Assembly (NCBI GenBank): GCA_035687245.1
Contig: DASRYH010000024.1
Coordinates: forward strand, 1-21,688
DNA length: 21,688 bases
Direction of reading: 5' to 3'
Source: DASRYH01 sp035687245
GTDB lineage: Bacteria; Actinomycetota; Coriobacteriia; Anaerosomatales; PHET01
Part shown: in pieces, positions 11,663 to 19,123 of the stretch
Numbering within the stretch: the first letter of the stretch is position 1
How the letters are laid out: each line of letters begins with the position of its first letter
The notes under the pieces: generated by a model
What the model saw: the letters and a program-made list of their open reading frames with translations, nothing else
Told to the model about the DNA's origin: nothing
Databases searched by the model: none
Program-made: the position numbers and the translations under genes

Positions 11663-13717
11663 ATGTACGCTCGTAGTAGACGCATCCAGCGTCGGCGCAG
11701 GACAAATCGCAAGAACGTGCTGCTGAGAGTGCTTGCGATCATCTTGATCGCAGTGCTCGTAGTGGCGCTTTCGGGCGTTGCCGTTGCAGCCGCAGCGGTG
11801 AACACGTGGCTCGACAATCTGCCGGACCCCAACGCGCCGGGCGCGTTCGATGTCGCGCAGGCCACGCGCATCTACTCTTCCGACGGCAAGCTGCTCGCGC
11901 GCATCTACCTCGAGAATCGCACCGTCATCCCCATCGCACAGATGTCACCCGACCTGCCTCATGCTGTAGTCGCAGTCGAGGACGAGCGCTTCTACAAGCA
12001 CAACGGCGTGGACATGGTCGGCTTGGCGCGTGCCGTTGTCATGAACCTCACCGAGGGCTTCGGCGCCGAGGGCGCCTCCACCATCACGCAGCAGTACATC
12101 CGCAACACCATCCTGCTCGACGAGGCGCTCGACGTGTCCATCAAGCGAAAGGTGCGCGAGGCCTACCTCGCCATCGAGCTTGAGAAACGCTACGACAAGC
12201 AGCAGATCCTCGAGATGTACCTCAACGCAATCTACTTCGGCGAAGGCGCGCACGGCGCGGAGGCGGCCTCGAGGACCTACTTCTCCAAGCACGCCAACGA
12301 GCTGACGCTGGCCGAATCGGCGCTGCTCGCCGGTCTTCCCCAGCAGCCGGGCCGTCTCGATCCCTACGAGTACCCCGACGCGGCCATCAAGCGGCGCAAC
12401 GTCGTCTTGAGCCGCATGCTCGAGCAGAAGTACATCACGCAGGCGCAGTACGACGAGGCGGTCGCAACTCCGCTCCAGCTGAAGCGGTCCAAGGATCCCG
12501 AGGACGGCATCTACCAGGCGCCGTTCTACGTCGCTCACGTCAAGAAGCTGCTGCAGCAGCGCTTCTCCAAAGAAGTCGTCTTTGGCGGCGGGCTGAAGGT
12601 CTACACGGCGCTCGACACGCGCTTGCAGGGCTACGCCGAAGAGGCCATGCACGCCGCCTTGCCGGCGAAGGGGCCTGAAGGCGCTCTCGTCTCGATCAAC
12701 CCGAAGAACGGGCACGTCGTCGCGCTCGTAGGCGGCAAGAACTACCGCAAGAACAAGTTCAACCTCGCGACGCAGGGCCACCGCCAAGCCGGCTCGGCCT
12801 TCAAGACGTTTACGCTCGTCACAGCGCTGGATCTGGGAGTCTCCCCATCGACGATGGTCGACTCATCCTCGCCGGCCAGGATCCCGACCAAGCCGCGCCC
12901 GTGGATCGTCTCGAACAGCGAGGGTCGCGGCTCGGGCTCTATGTCGTTTAGAAGCGCCACAGCCGCCTCAGTCAACACGGTCTTCGCTCGAGTCGCCTGG
13001 GCGATCGGCGCGAAGAAGATCGTGAAGATGGCCAACAAGATGGGCATCGAGACACCGCTCAAGGCTTATCCGTCCCTCACCTTGGGCGCGCAGAACGTCA
13101 CACCGCTCGAGATGACTTCGGCCTACGCGACGCTTGCCAACAACGGCAAGCACTACGATCCGGTATTCATCACCAAGGTCGTCGACAAGAATGGCCAAGT
13201 AATCCTCGATGTGAAGCCTGAGGGCAAGCAGGTCGTCAAGCGCACCGTCGCCTATGCTGCAACCCAGGTCCTCAAAGGCGTCATCTCAGGAGGCACCGCG
13301 ACCCGAGCCCGCATCGGCCGACCCGCAGCCGGCAAGACCGGAACGAGCCAGGATCACCGTGACGTCTGGTTCGTTGGCTACACGCCGCAGCTTGCCACGG
13401 GCATCTGGGTGGGACACCGGACAGAGAAGACGATCTACCTCCACGGCGGTAGGGCCTTCGGCGGTACCGTGTGCGCGCCGATCTGGCGGCAGTACATGAC
13501 GCGTGCCCTGAAGGGCAAGAAGGTCGTCGACTTCAAGAGCGCACCGTCGCCCAAGTGGCACCCCAGCCGCTTCAAGATCCCGCGCGGCAGCGTCGAGACG
13601 TCCAAGACGCCCGACAAGAAGAAGGACAAGACCAAACCGACCCCGGTCACCCCTGTCCCGACACCACCTACGCCCGTTACGCCGGATCCCAGCACGCCGA
13701 CTTCCCCGACGCCCTAA
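11663..13717 (+). CDS. Class A penicillin-binding protein with Pro/Thr-rich tail
   Basis: Second bifunctional transglycosylase/transpeptidase (684 aa) for peptidoglycan synthesis outside the membrane. An arginine-rich cytoplasmic start (1-17) precedes a membrane segment (about 19-46). The GT51 domain has catalytic Glu106 in VEDERFYKHNGVD, STITQQ at 139-144 and KQQILEMYLN near 179-188. The transpeptidase has SAFK (Ser378 nucleophile), SVN at 436-438 and KTG at 558-560. The tail (about 640-684) is a Lys-rich run followed by Pro/Thr repeats, as in wall-spanning linkers; there is no PASTA or PKD domain. It is paralogous to the PBP at 6498-9065, sharing GRPAAGKTGT and FVGYTP. ATG start with GGAG 4 nt upstream, a short spacing. 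Single-gene unit ended by the hairpin at 13739. Confidence 0.95.
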   Translation: MYARSRRIQRRRRTNRKNVLLRVLAIILIAVLVVALSGVAVAAAAVNTWLDNLPDPNAPGAFDVAQATRIYSSDGKLLARIYLENRTVIPIAQMSPDLPHAVVAVEDERFYKHNGVDMVGLARAVVMNLTEGFGAEGASTITQQYIRNTILLDEALDVSIKRKVREAYLAIELEKRYDKQQILEMYLNAIYFGEGAHGAEAASRTYFSKHANELTLAESALLAGLPQQPGRLDPYEYPDAAIKRRNVVLSRMLEQKYITQAQYDEAVATPLQLKRSKDPEDGIYQAPFYVAHVKKLLQQRFSKEVVFGGGLKVYTALDTRLQGYAEEAMHAALPAKGPEGALVSINPKNGHVVALVGGKNYRKNKFNLATQGHRQAGSAFKTFTLVTALDLGVSPSTMVDSSSPARIPTKPRPWIVSNSEGRGSGSMSFRSATAASVNTVFARVAWAIGAKKIVKMANKMGIETPLKAYPSLTLGAQNVTPLEMTSAYATLANNGKHYDPVFITKVVDKNGQVILDVKPEGKQVVKRTVAYAATQVLKGVISGGTATRARIGRPAAGKTGTSQDHRDVWFVGYTPQLATGIWVGHRTEKTIYLHGGRAFGGTVCAPIWRQYMTRALKGKKVVDFKSAPSPKWHPSRFKIPRGSVETSKTPDKKKDKTKPTPVTPVPTPPTPVTPDPSTPTSPTP

Positions 13718-13738
13718 GATCCGCCTGCGAGAGCGACG

Positions 13739-13776
13739 ACGAGACCCGCCCCTGGATTCGGGAGCGGGTCTCGTTT
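13739..13776 (+). terminator. Terminator after the second penicillin-binding protein gene
   Basis: ACGAGACCCGC (13739-13749) pairs perfectly over 11 bp with GCGGGTCTCGT (13764-13774); a 14-nt loop can pair further (CCC/GGG). A short TTT follows on the plus strand. It lies between convergent genes; the minus strand lacks a T-run after it, so it fits the plus-strand PBP gene better. Confidence 0.8.
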
Positions 13777-13804
13777 CGTGCAGAGATAGCGAGGCGGCGG
13801 GCGG

Positions 13805-14761
13805 CTACGAACGCTTCACGCGCACCATGCCGCTCGTGCAGATGATGTCGACCGGGCCCAGCTTCTCGATGTGGTCGAGGATCAGGTTCATGCCCAGCAC
13901 GTCGCTGGAGATGTGCCCGGCGATCACGAGATTCATCTTGAGGTCGTCGGCGCGCTTGCGGTGCTCCTCGGAGTAGTGCATGCCCACGAGCGTACCGACC
14001 CCCGCCTGCGAGAGACGGTCCAGCGCATCTGTCGGGCCCTCGGTGCCACCGGTCATATCGACGACGATGCGTCCCGGGCGCGAGTCCTCATCGCCCAAGA
14101 TGAGCTCGGGGCCATAGCCCTTGCGCGCGGCGTCAGCGTACTCGGGGATCTCGCGAAGCACCTTCACGATCTGCTCGAGCGTGGCGGGCTTGCGCTCGTC
14201 AAGGAAGTCCTGGACGAAGCGGTTCACGTGGTTGTCGGCCGGGGTGTGACACGACATCATCGCGAAGCCGAGGTGCTCGGCGGCCTGGATCGTGCGCCAG
14301 AAGTTGTTCGGCATGATGCGGCGACGAATCTCGGCTGCACGAGGACCGATCAGGTTGTCGGCTGCGGCGATGGAGACGCCCTGGGCTGCCCACAAGTCGG
14401 CCTGCATGTACATGACCTCATGCAGGTTGGCGAAGCCGGGGCCCTCGGGATGATGGGCGAAGACGAGGTCGATCGTCATGCCCTTTTCGCGGAGGCGGTC
14501 GGCGAGCAGAACCTCTGAGACCTCCATGTCGATGCCTACGAGCAGGCCGCGAACCTCCGCGTCCGGGTCACCGGTCTCGATGCGCGTATCGCTATAGGGG
14601 TTCTTCAGCTTCTCGACGTCGAAGAACTGCTTGTCGCCTTCGTCGAGCTTCTCGTAGTGGCGCTTGGCTTCGGCGAGAACGCGATCGATCTCAGCCTCAG
14701 AGCGCGCGTCAACAGCACGACCAGCGGCAACACAGGTGTCGTAGATGTCTCTCAGTCTCAC
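13805..14761 (-). CDS. NIF3-like dinuclear metal-centre protein, diverged
   Basis: A 318-residue protein related to the NIF3/YbgI/DUF34 family, whose members bind two metal ions but lack a firmly established common function. Candidate ligands: His103-His104 in FAHHPEG, Asp135 in AAADN, and His283 with Asp287 in AGHISSD. In usual members the last ligand is Glu in GHxxxE, so Asp here would be a conservative change. An N-terminal segment of about 65 residues precedes the conserved core, which differs from compact NIF3 proteins. GTG start with GAAGGAGAAGG upstream. It begins 28 nt after the DNA glycosylase stop, so the two are probably co-transcribed. Annotation as GTP cyclohydrolase I type 2 would be an over-assignment. 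Confidence 0.8.
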   Translation of the reverse strand: MRLRDIYDTCVAAGRAVDARSEAEIDRVLAEAKRHYEKLDEGDKQFFDVEKLKNPYSDTRIETGDPDAEVRGLLVGIDMEVSEVLLADRLREKGMTIDLVFAHHPEGPGFANLHEVMYMQADLWAAQGVSIAAADNLIGPRAAEIRRRIMPNNFWRTIQAAEHLGFAMMSCHTPADNHVNRFVQDFLDERKPATLEQIVKVLREIPEYADAARKGYGPELILGDEDSRPGRIVVDMTGGTEGPTDALDRLSQAGVGTLVGMHYSEEHRKRADDLKMNLVIAGHISSDVLGMNLILDHIEKLGPVDIICTSGMVRVKRS

Positions 14762-14789
14762 GTACGCCTTCTCCTTCCTGTCCGACCCG

Positions 14790-15440
14790 TCATCTGCGGC
14801 GAGCCGGCACGCGCGGACCTATGCGGCCGCGTGATACGAACGGGCTATCAGCGATGAGGAAGCGCAGCGGCAGCTCGTGTCCGGCCGAAAGTCCGATGCG
14901 CCCAGTGGAACGAACCGATTCGGCTGCCACGCCCTCCCCAGCGAAGACAGCCAGTCGTCCGTCACCTAGTACTGTGGCATTGTCGCGCAGATCGATGCCG
15001 AATGCTTGCGCGAGTTTTCCGGGGCCGTTGCACAGTTCGTGGAGCGGCCGTCCCTTTCGGCGATTCGTCATGACGTCGACACCCAGAAGCGGCTCGACTG
15101 CGCGGATCAGTACCGCAGCGGCACGCCCCTCGCTGTCGGCAACCACGTTGAGCATGTGGTGGTTGCCGTAGGTGAAGTAGACGTAGGCTTGACCGGCGGG
15201 GCCATACATGACCGCATTACGCCTGGTCATGCCCTTGGTGGCGGCGTGGCTGCCGGGATCGTCGGAGCCGAGATAGGCCTCCGTCTCCACGATCCGACCC
15301 GCGACGAGCGCGCCATCGGCAACGCTTGCGAGGACGCAACCAAGCAGATCCCGCGCGACTTGGGGTGCATCGTTGGTAAAGAAGGACGGCTCAAGAGCTG
15401 TCCCGAACGGTCGAAGCCGAATATCATCGAACGCGCGCAT
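14790..15440 (-). CDS. Alkyladenine (3-methyladenine) DNA glycosylase, AAG/MPG family
   Basis: A base-excision repair enzyme that flips out and removes alkylated purines such as 3-methyladenine. It is the size expected of bacterial AAG-family proteins (216-217 aa). Numbered from the GTG at 15443, residues aligned from memory to human AAG are all present: Glu55 (catalytic E125) in VETEAYLG, Tyr57 (Y127), His66 (H136), Tyr89 (Y159) in AYVYFTYG, Asn99 (N169) and Arg114 (R182) in RAVEP. NGPGKLAQAFGI follows at 139-150. The start is GTG at 15443 or the adjacent ATG at 15440; I chose ATG. No good ribosome binding site is seen, so a leaderless or weakly translated message is possible. It is upstream of the NIF3-like gene and divergent from a membrane protein gene. 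Confidence 0.92.
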   Translation of the reverse strand: MRAFDDIRLRPFGTALEPSFFTNDAPQVARDLLGCVLASVADGALVAGRIVETEAYLGSDDPGSHAATKGMTRRNAVMYGPAGQAYVYFTYGNHHMLNVVADSEGRAAAVLIRAVEPLLGVDVMTNRRKGRPLHELCNGPGKLAQAFGIDLRDNATVLGDGRLAVFAGEGVAAESVRSTGRIGLSAGHELPLRFLIADSPFVSRGRIGPRVPARRR

Positions 15441-15486
15441 CACGGCTCATATGCTAGCTCACTGCCGATACGAGGAGTCTTGTGGC

Positions 15487-15960
15487 GTGACCGATACAGA
15501 AGACCGCACGCTTGCCACCGAGTCGGCCGGTAGTCGCCGCAACGACGTCGGCGACGATCGCCGGCGCAGCCGCGTTGCCATCGTGGTTCCTGAGCGCCGC
15601 ACGGGCTTTGACCGGCGCATCAAGCACTACGTCACCGGACACCTGCGGGACAACCCCTCACAGCTGATGATCGTGCTGATTCTCATCAACGTGTTGTCGT
15701 TGATCGATTTCGCCTTCACCTGGGTGCAGCTTCAGGGTGGCGTCTCAGTCGAAGGCAACCCGTTTCTCGCGCCGCTCTTCGCACAGAACCCGCTGGGTGC
15801 TTGGGCGTTCAAGACCTGTCTCGTGCTAGCGGTCTCGTACGGCATCTGGAGCTCACGACGCTATAGGCCGATCATCATCGTGGCGCTGCTGGCCTTCGTT
15901 CTCTACGGCGGCCTGTTCGTCTACCACATCGTGGGCATGAAGGCGACCGGCCTCATCTAG
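15487..15960 (+). CDS. Small three-helix membrane protein, DUF5658-like
   Basis: A 157-residue protein of unknown function. The first 55 residues are charged and probably cytoplasmic, with RRRSR and ERRTGFDRR. Three hydrophobic segments follow at about 59-80, 104-121 and 128-149. The pattern LILINVLSLIDFAFT, then a GG and EGNPF loop, then FKTCLVLAV resembles the DUF5658 family; this rests on memory of the pattern. Start: the frame is open upstream to 15373 within the divergent glycosylase gene, but GTG at 15487 has GAGGAG 9 nt before it and avoids that overlap. Only 46 bp separate it from the glycosylase start, so promoters must be compact or overlap coding sequence. Its TAG stop overlaps the argH stop in a shared CTAG. 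Confidence 0.75.
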   Translation: MTDTEDRTLATESAGSRRNDVGDDRRRSRVAIVVPERRTGFDRRIKHYVTGHLRDNPSQLMIVLILINVLSLIDFAFTWVQLQGGVSVEGNPFLAPLFAQNPLGAWAFKTCLVLAVSYGIWSSRRYRPIIIVALLAFVLYGGLFVYHIVGMKATGLI

Positions 15961-17375
15961 GCGCGCGGGAGTGCCTCGAGCCAGGCGTCGTCGGCTGCGA
16001 GCGCGTCTGTTGCCTGCCCGATCTGTGTCCGCACCGCATCGTGGCCCGTGCCGCCTGCCGTAACGCGGCGCGCGACAACCTTGTCGATGTCGACGGCGTC
16101 CAGCACATCGGCGCCGAACTCCTTGGCGTGCGCGGCGTATTCGGCGGGAGTGAGTTCTTGCAGCGTGCGGCCATCGCGCTCGAGCGCAAGCACGAGTCGA
16201 CCTACTACCTCGTGCGCCTCGCGAAACGGCATGCCCTTGCCCACGAGGTAGTCGGCGAGGTCGGTGGCGGCCATGAAGCCGCCGAGGGCGCCTATGCGCA
16301 TCGCTTCGGCGTCCACCTTGAGCGTGTCGAGCATGCCGCTCATCGCGCGCAGGCTTGCCGCGAGCGTGTCCACGGCGTCAAACGCGCCTTCCTTGTCTTC
16401 CTGCATGTCCTTGTTGTAGGCCAACGGTAGGCCCTTGAGCGTCACGAGCAGCGCCGTCAGGTCACCGATGACGCGACCGGTCTTGCCGCGCACGAGCTCG
16501 GCGAAGTCGGGGTTCTTCTTCTGCGGCATGATGCTTGAGCCGGTGGAGAACTCGTCGTCCATCGTCACGAAGCCGAACTCGTCACTCGACCACATGATGA
16601 GCTCTTCGGCGAGTCGCGAGAGGTGTACCTGCGCGACCGCGCAGGCGTAGACGAGGTCGAGCAGGAAGTCGCGGTCGGAGACGGCGTCGAGCGAGTTGGC
16701 CGATACGGCGCCGAAGCCAAGCCGCTTGGCGACGTACTCGCGGTCGAGGTCGAAGGTAGTGCCAGCCAGCGCGGCCGAACCCAGCGGCAGAACGTCGGCC
16801 GCTTCGAATGCGTGGCGTACGCGCGTGAGGTCACGCGTGAACATCCAGAAGTAAGCGAGCATGTGGTGGCTGAAGAGCACCGGCTGCGCCTTCTGAAGAT
16901 GCGTATAGCCCGGCATCACGACGCCGAAGTTGCCTTCGGCGAGCTTGAGCAGCGAGCGGCGGACGCACTGCAGCCGGTAGGCGACGTCGACGACGCGCTC
17001 TTTGATGTAGAGGCGCGTGTCGGTGGCGACCTGGTCGTTACGGCTGCGGCCCGTGTGCAAGCGAGCGCCTGCCGGCCCGATGCGCTCGGTGAGCACCCGC
17101 TCGATGGCCATGTGGACGTCTTCGTCGGCGATACGCCACTCGAAGTCGCCGCCCTTGATCTCGCGGTAGATCTCGGAGAGCCCGGTCTCGATGGCGTCAG
17201 CGTCGGCTTCGCTGATGACGCCTTGCTTGGCGAGCATGCGGGCGTGCGCGATGGAGCCGCGAATGTCCTCGGCCCACATGCGCTTGTCGACCGGCAGCGA
17301 AGCGCCGAACTCGGTCAGGAACTTGCCCGGGGACTTCTCGAAACGTCCGCCCCACGGCGTCTTCGCGTCGCTCAC
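15957..17375 (-). CDS. argH: Argininosuccinate lyase
   Basis: Last enzyme of arginine synthesis: a cytosolic homotetramer that splits argininosuccinate into arginine and fumarate. At 472 residues it has the usual length. Fumarase/aspartase superfamily motifs are present: HTGRSRNDQ at 107-115, GYTHLQKAQP at 156-165 (His159 as in the family's base region) and the signature GSSIMPQKKNP at 279-289, containing the catalytic serine loop. The GTG start directly abuts the argG stop (TAG then GTG, no gap), with GGAAGG inside the end of argG serving as ribosome binding site, so translational coupling is likely. It is the last gene of the arginine operon here and converges with a membrane protein gene with a 3-nt overlap (15958-15960 shared bases), with no terminator seen. 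Confidence 0.98.
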   Translation of the reverse strand: MSDAKTPWGGRFEKSPGKFLTEFGASLPVDKRMWAEDIRGSIAHARMLAKQGVISEADADAIETGLSEIYREIKGGDFEWRIADEDVHMAIERVLTERIGPAGARLHTGRSRNDQVATDTRLYIKERVVDVAYRLQCVRRSLLKLAEGNFGVVMPGYTHLQKAQPVLFSHHMLAYFWMFTRDLTRVRHAFEAADVLPLGSAALAGTTFDLDREYVAKRLGFGAVSANSLDAVSDRDFLLDLVYACAVAQVHLSRLAEELIMWSSDEFGFVTMDDEFSTGSSIMPQKKNPDFAELVRGKTGRVIGDLTALLVTLKGLPLAYNKDMQEDKEGAFDAVDTLAASLRAMSGMLDTLKVDAEAMRIGALGGFMAATDLADYLVGKGMPFREAHEVVGRLVLALERDGRTLQELTPAEYAAHAKEFGADVLDAVDIDKVVARRVTAGGTGHDAVRTQIGQATDALAADDAWLEALPRA

Positions 17376-18605
17376 CTAGACTTCGCCTTCCTTGCCCATC
17401 TTGCGGCGCTGGCGCGCCCAGACCTTGACCGGCAGACCATGCAGGTCGATGAAGCCCTTCGCGGCCTTGTGGTCGAAGGTGTCCGACTCGTCGTAGGTCG
17501 CGAGGTTGTAGTCGTAGAGCGAGTACGGAGAGCGGCGGCCCACCGTCACGCAGCTGCCCTTGAAGAAGCGCAGGCGAACGTCGCCGGTGACGAGCTGCTG
17601 CGTCGTATCGATGAAGCCGTCGAGCGCCTCTTTGAGCGGCGAGAACCACATACCGTTGTAGACCAGGTCGGCCCACTTCTGCTCGATGCCGAGCTTGTAG
17701 TGCAGCACCTCGCGCTCGAGACAGAGGTCCTCAAGTGCCTTGTGCGCTGTGATGAGCGTGAGCGCACCCGGGACCTCGTAGATCTCGCGGCTCTTCACGC
17801 CGATGAGGCGGTTCTCGATCATGTCGATGCGGCCGAAGCCGTGCTTGCCCGCGACCTCGTTCATCGCGTTGATGATCTCGTGGAAACTCATCTTCTGGTC
17901 GTTGAGCGCGACGGGTACACCCTGCTCGAAGCTGATTACCGCGTACTCGGGCTCGCTGCCGCACGCGTCGGTGCGGGCGTCGTTGGTGAGCGTGTAGATG
18001 TCCGCAGGTGGCTCGACCCACGGGTCTTCAAGCACGCCACACTCGATGGCGCGACCCCAGAGGTTGTCGTCGATCGAGTAGGGGTTGTCCTTCGTGGTGG
18101 GAACCGGAATGCCGCGCTCTTCGGCCCAGTCCATCTCCTGCTCGCGGGTCTTCAAATCCCATTCGCGCACAGGGGCGAGGATCTGGATGTCGGGATCGAG
18201 CGCGGTGATGCCGACCTCGAAGCGGACCTGGTCGTTGCCCTTGCCGGTGCAGCCGTGGGCGATGTACTTCGCGCCCGTGCGGTGCGCCTCTTCCACGAGA
18301 TGCTTCACGATGATCGGACGCGACATCGCGGAGAGCAGCGGGTACTTGTTCTCGTAGAGTGCGTTGGCCTTGAGTGCCTTGGAGAGGAACTCCTCGACGT
18401 ACTCTTCGCGGACATCTTTGACGATTGATTCGACCGCGCCGATACCCAGGGCCTTCTGGCGAACGAACTCAAGGTCCTGGCGCTCCTGACCTACGTCGAT
18501 CGCGAGCGCGATGACGTCGAGGTCGTAGTTCTCCTGAATCCACCGGATCGCAACGGAGGTGTCGAGGCCTCCGGAGTACGCGAGCAGACACTTATCGCGA
18601 GCCAT
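17376..18605 (-). CDS. argG: Argininosuccinate synthase
   Basis: Joins citrulline and aspartate with ATP to give argininosuccinate, AMP and pyrophosphate; cytosolic homotetramer. The 409 residues match the family length. The N-terminal ATP pyrophosphatase P-loop AYSGGLDTS is at 9-17, followed by ALAIDVGQ. Other conserved blocks are IAHGCTGKGNDQVRFE (about 114-129), the KDNPYSIDDNLWGR segment (about 172-185) and GRRSPYSLYDYNLATY (about 364-379). ATG start with AAAGGA 5 nt upstream. It follows argR by 50 nt and is fused head-to-tail with argH without a gap. No ARG-box-like palindrome (TNTGAATWWWWATTCANW) is visible in the argR-argG gap, so it is probably read from the upstream operon promoter. 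Confidence 0.98.
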   Translation of the reverse strand: MARDKCLLAYSGGLDTSVAIRWIQENYDLDVIALAIDVGQERQDLEFVRQKALGIGAVESIVKDVREEYVEEFLSKALKANALYENKYPLLSAMSRPIIVKHLVEEAHRTGAKYIAHGCTGKGNDQVRFEVGITALDPDIQILAPVREWDLKTREQEMDWAEERGIPVPTTKDNPYSIDDNLWGRAIECGVLEDPWVEPPADIYTLTNDARTDACGSEPEYAVISFEQGVPVALNDQKMSFHEIINAMNEVAGKHGFGRIDMIENRLIGVKSREIYEVPGALTLITAHKALEDLCLEREVLHYKLGIEQKWADLVYNGMWFSPLKEALDGFIDTTQQLVTGDVRLRFFKGSCVTVGRRSPYSLYDYNLATYDESDTFDHKAAKGFIDLHGLPVKVWARQRRKMGKEGEV

Positions 18606-18655
18606 GCCGTTCCTTTCTAGTTCTTGATGATGTGAGCCGTGCAGCGAAGCGCCCG

Positions 18656-19087
18656 TTAAGAGACGCCGCGGAACTTGTTGAGGGTCTCTACCAGCGCATC
18701 GCCGTTGTTCTCGCCTTCCACGACCACGAGGATCGTGTCGTCACCAGAGACGCTGCCCAAGATGCCTTCGAGCTCGGCGGCGTCCAGAGCCGCTGCCACG
18801 CCAGGTGCGGTACCCGACTGCGCCTTGACCAGTACGAGGTTGCCAGAGCGGCTGACGCCCTTCACGAGGTCCTTGACCATACGCTGCAGGTGCAGGTCTT
18901 CGGCGAGCACGTACATGCCCTCGGGGAGCTTGCGCAGCCCCATCTCCGTGATGTCACGCGAGACCGTGGCCTGCGTGCAGTCGAAGCCCTGCTTGCGGAG
19001 CAGGTCGACGAGCGCCCGCTGTGTCTTGACCCTCTCGGCGCGTACCACGCGTCGAATGGCGTCCTGGCGTTGCTGACGTTTCCTCAT
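18656..19087 (-). CDS. argR: Arginine repressor ArgR
   Basis: Hexameric arginine-sensing DNA-binding regulator of arginine metabolism genes. At 143 residues it is of slightly short normal length. An N-terminal winged helix has the recognition motif QATVSRDI at 39-46. The C-terminal oligomerisation and arginine-binding domain has GTAPGVAAALD at 92-102 and the ligand-binding GDDT at 115-118. It lies inside the cluster it presumably controls, between argF and argG, as in Mycobacterium and Streptomyces, so autoregulation is expected. ATG start; a GGGAGGAG lies about 12 nt upstream, rather far, but no better start is seen. The operator probably lies upstream of argC, beyond this window. Confidence 0.97.
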   Translation of the reverse strand: MRKRQQRQDAIRRVVRAERVKTQRALVDLLRKQGFDCTQATVSRDITEMGLRKLPEGMYVLAEDLHLQRMVKDLVKGVSRSGNLVLVKAQSGTAPGVAAALDAAELEGILGSVSGDDTILVVVEGENNGDALVETLNKFRGVS

Positions 19088-19123
19088 CGCGTCTCGCTTC
19101 TCCTCCCGCGCTGCGCTTGGCCG

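Noticed and set aside
15373..15486. Longer start for the membrane protein inside the glycosylase gene
   Set aside because: It would overlap the 5' end of a certain gene; GTG at 15487 has a good ribosome binding site.
16623..18428. 601-codon plus-strand open frame antisense to argG and argH
   Set aside because: Long antisense frames are expected opposite GC-rich genes; composition is Val/Asp/Glu/Arg-rich without domains, and argG and argH are certain.
18606..18655. ARG box or separate promoter for argG
   Set aside because: No TNTGAAT/ATTCANA-like palindrome and no convincing -35/-10 pair in the 50-nt gap.
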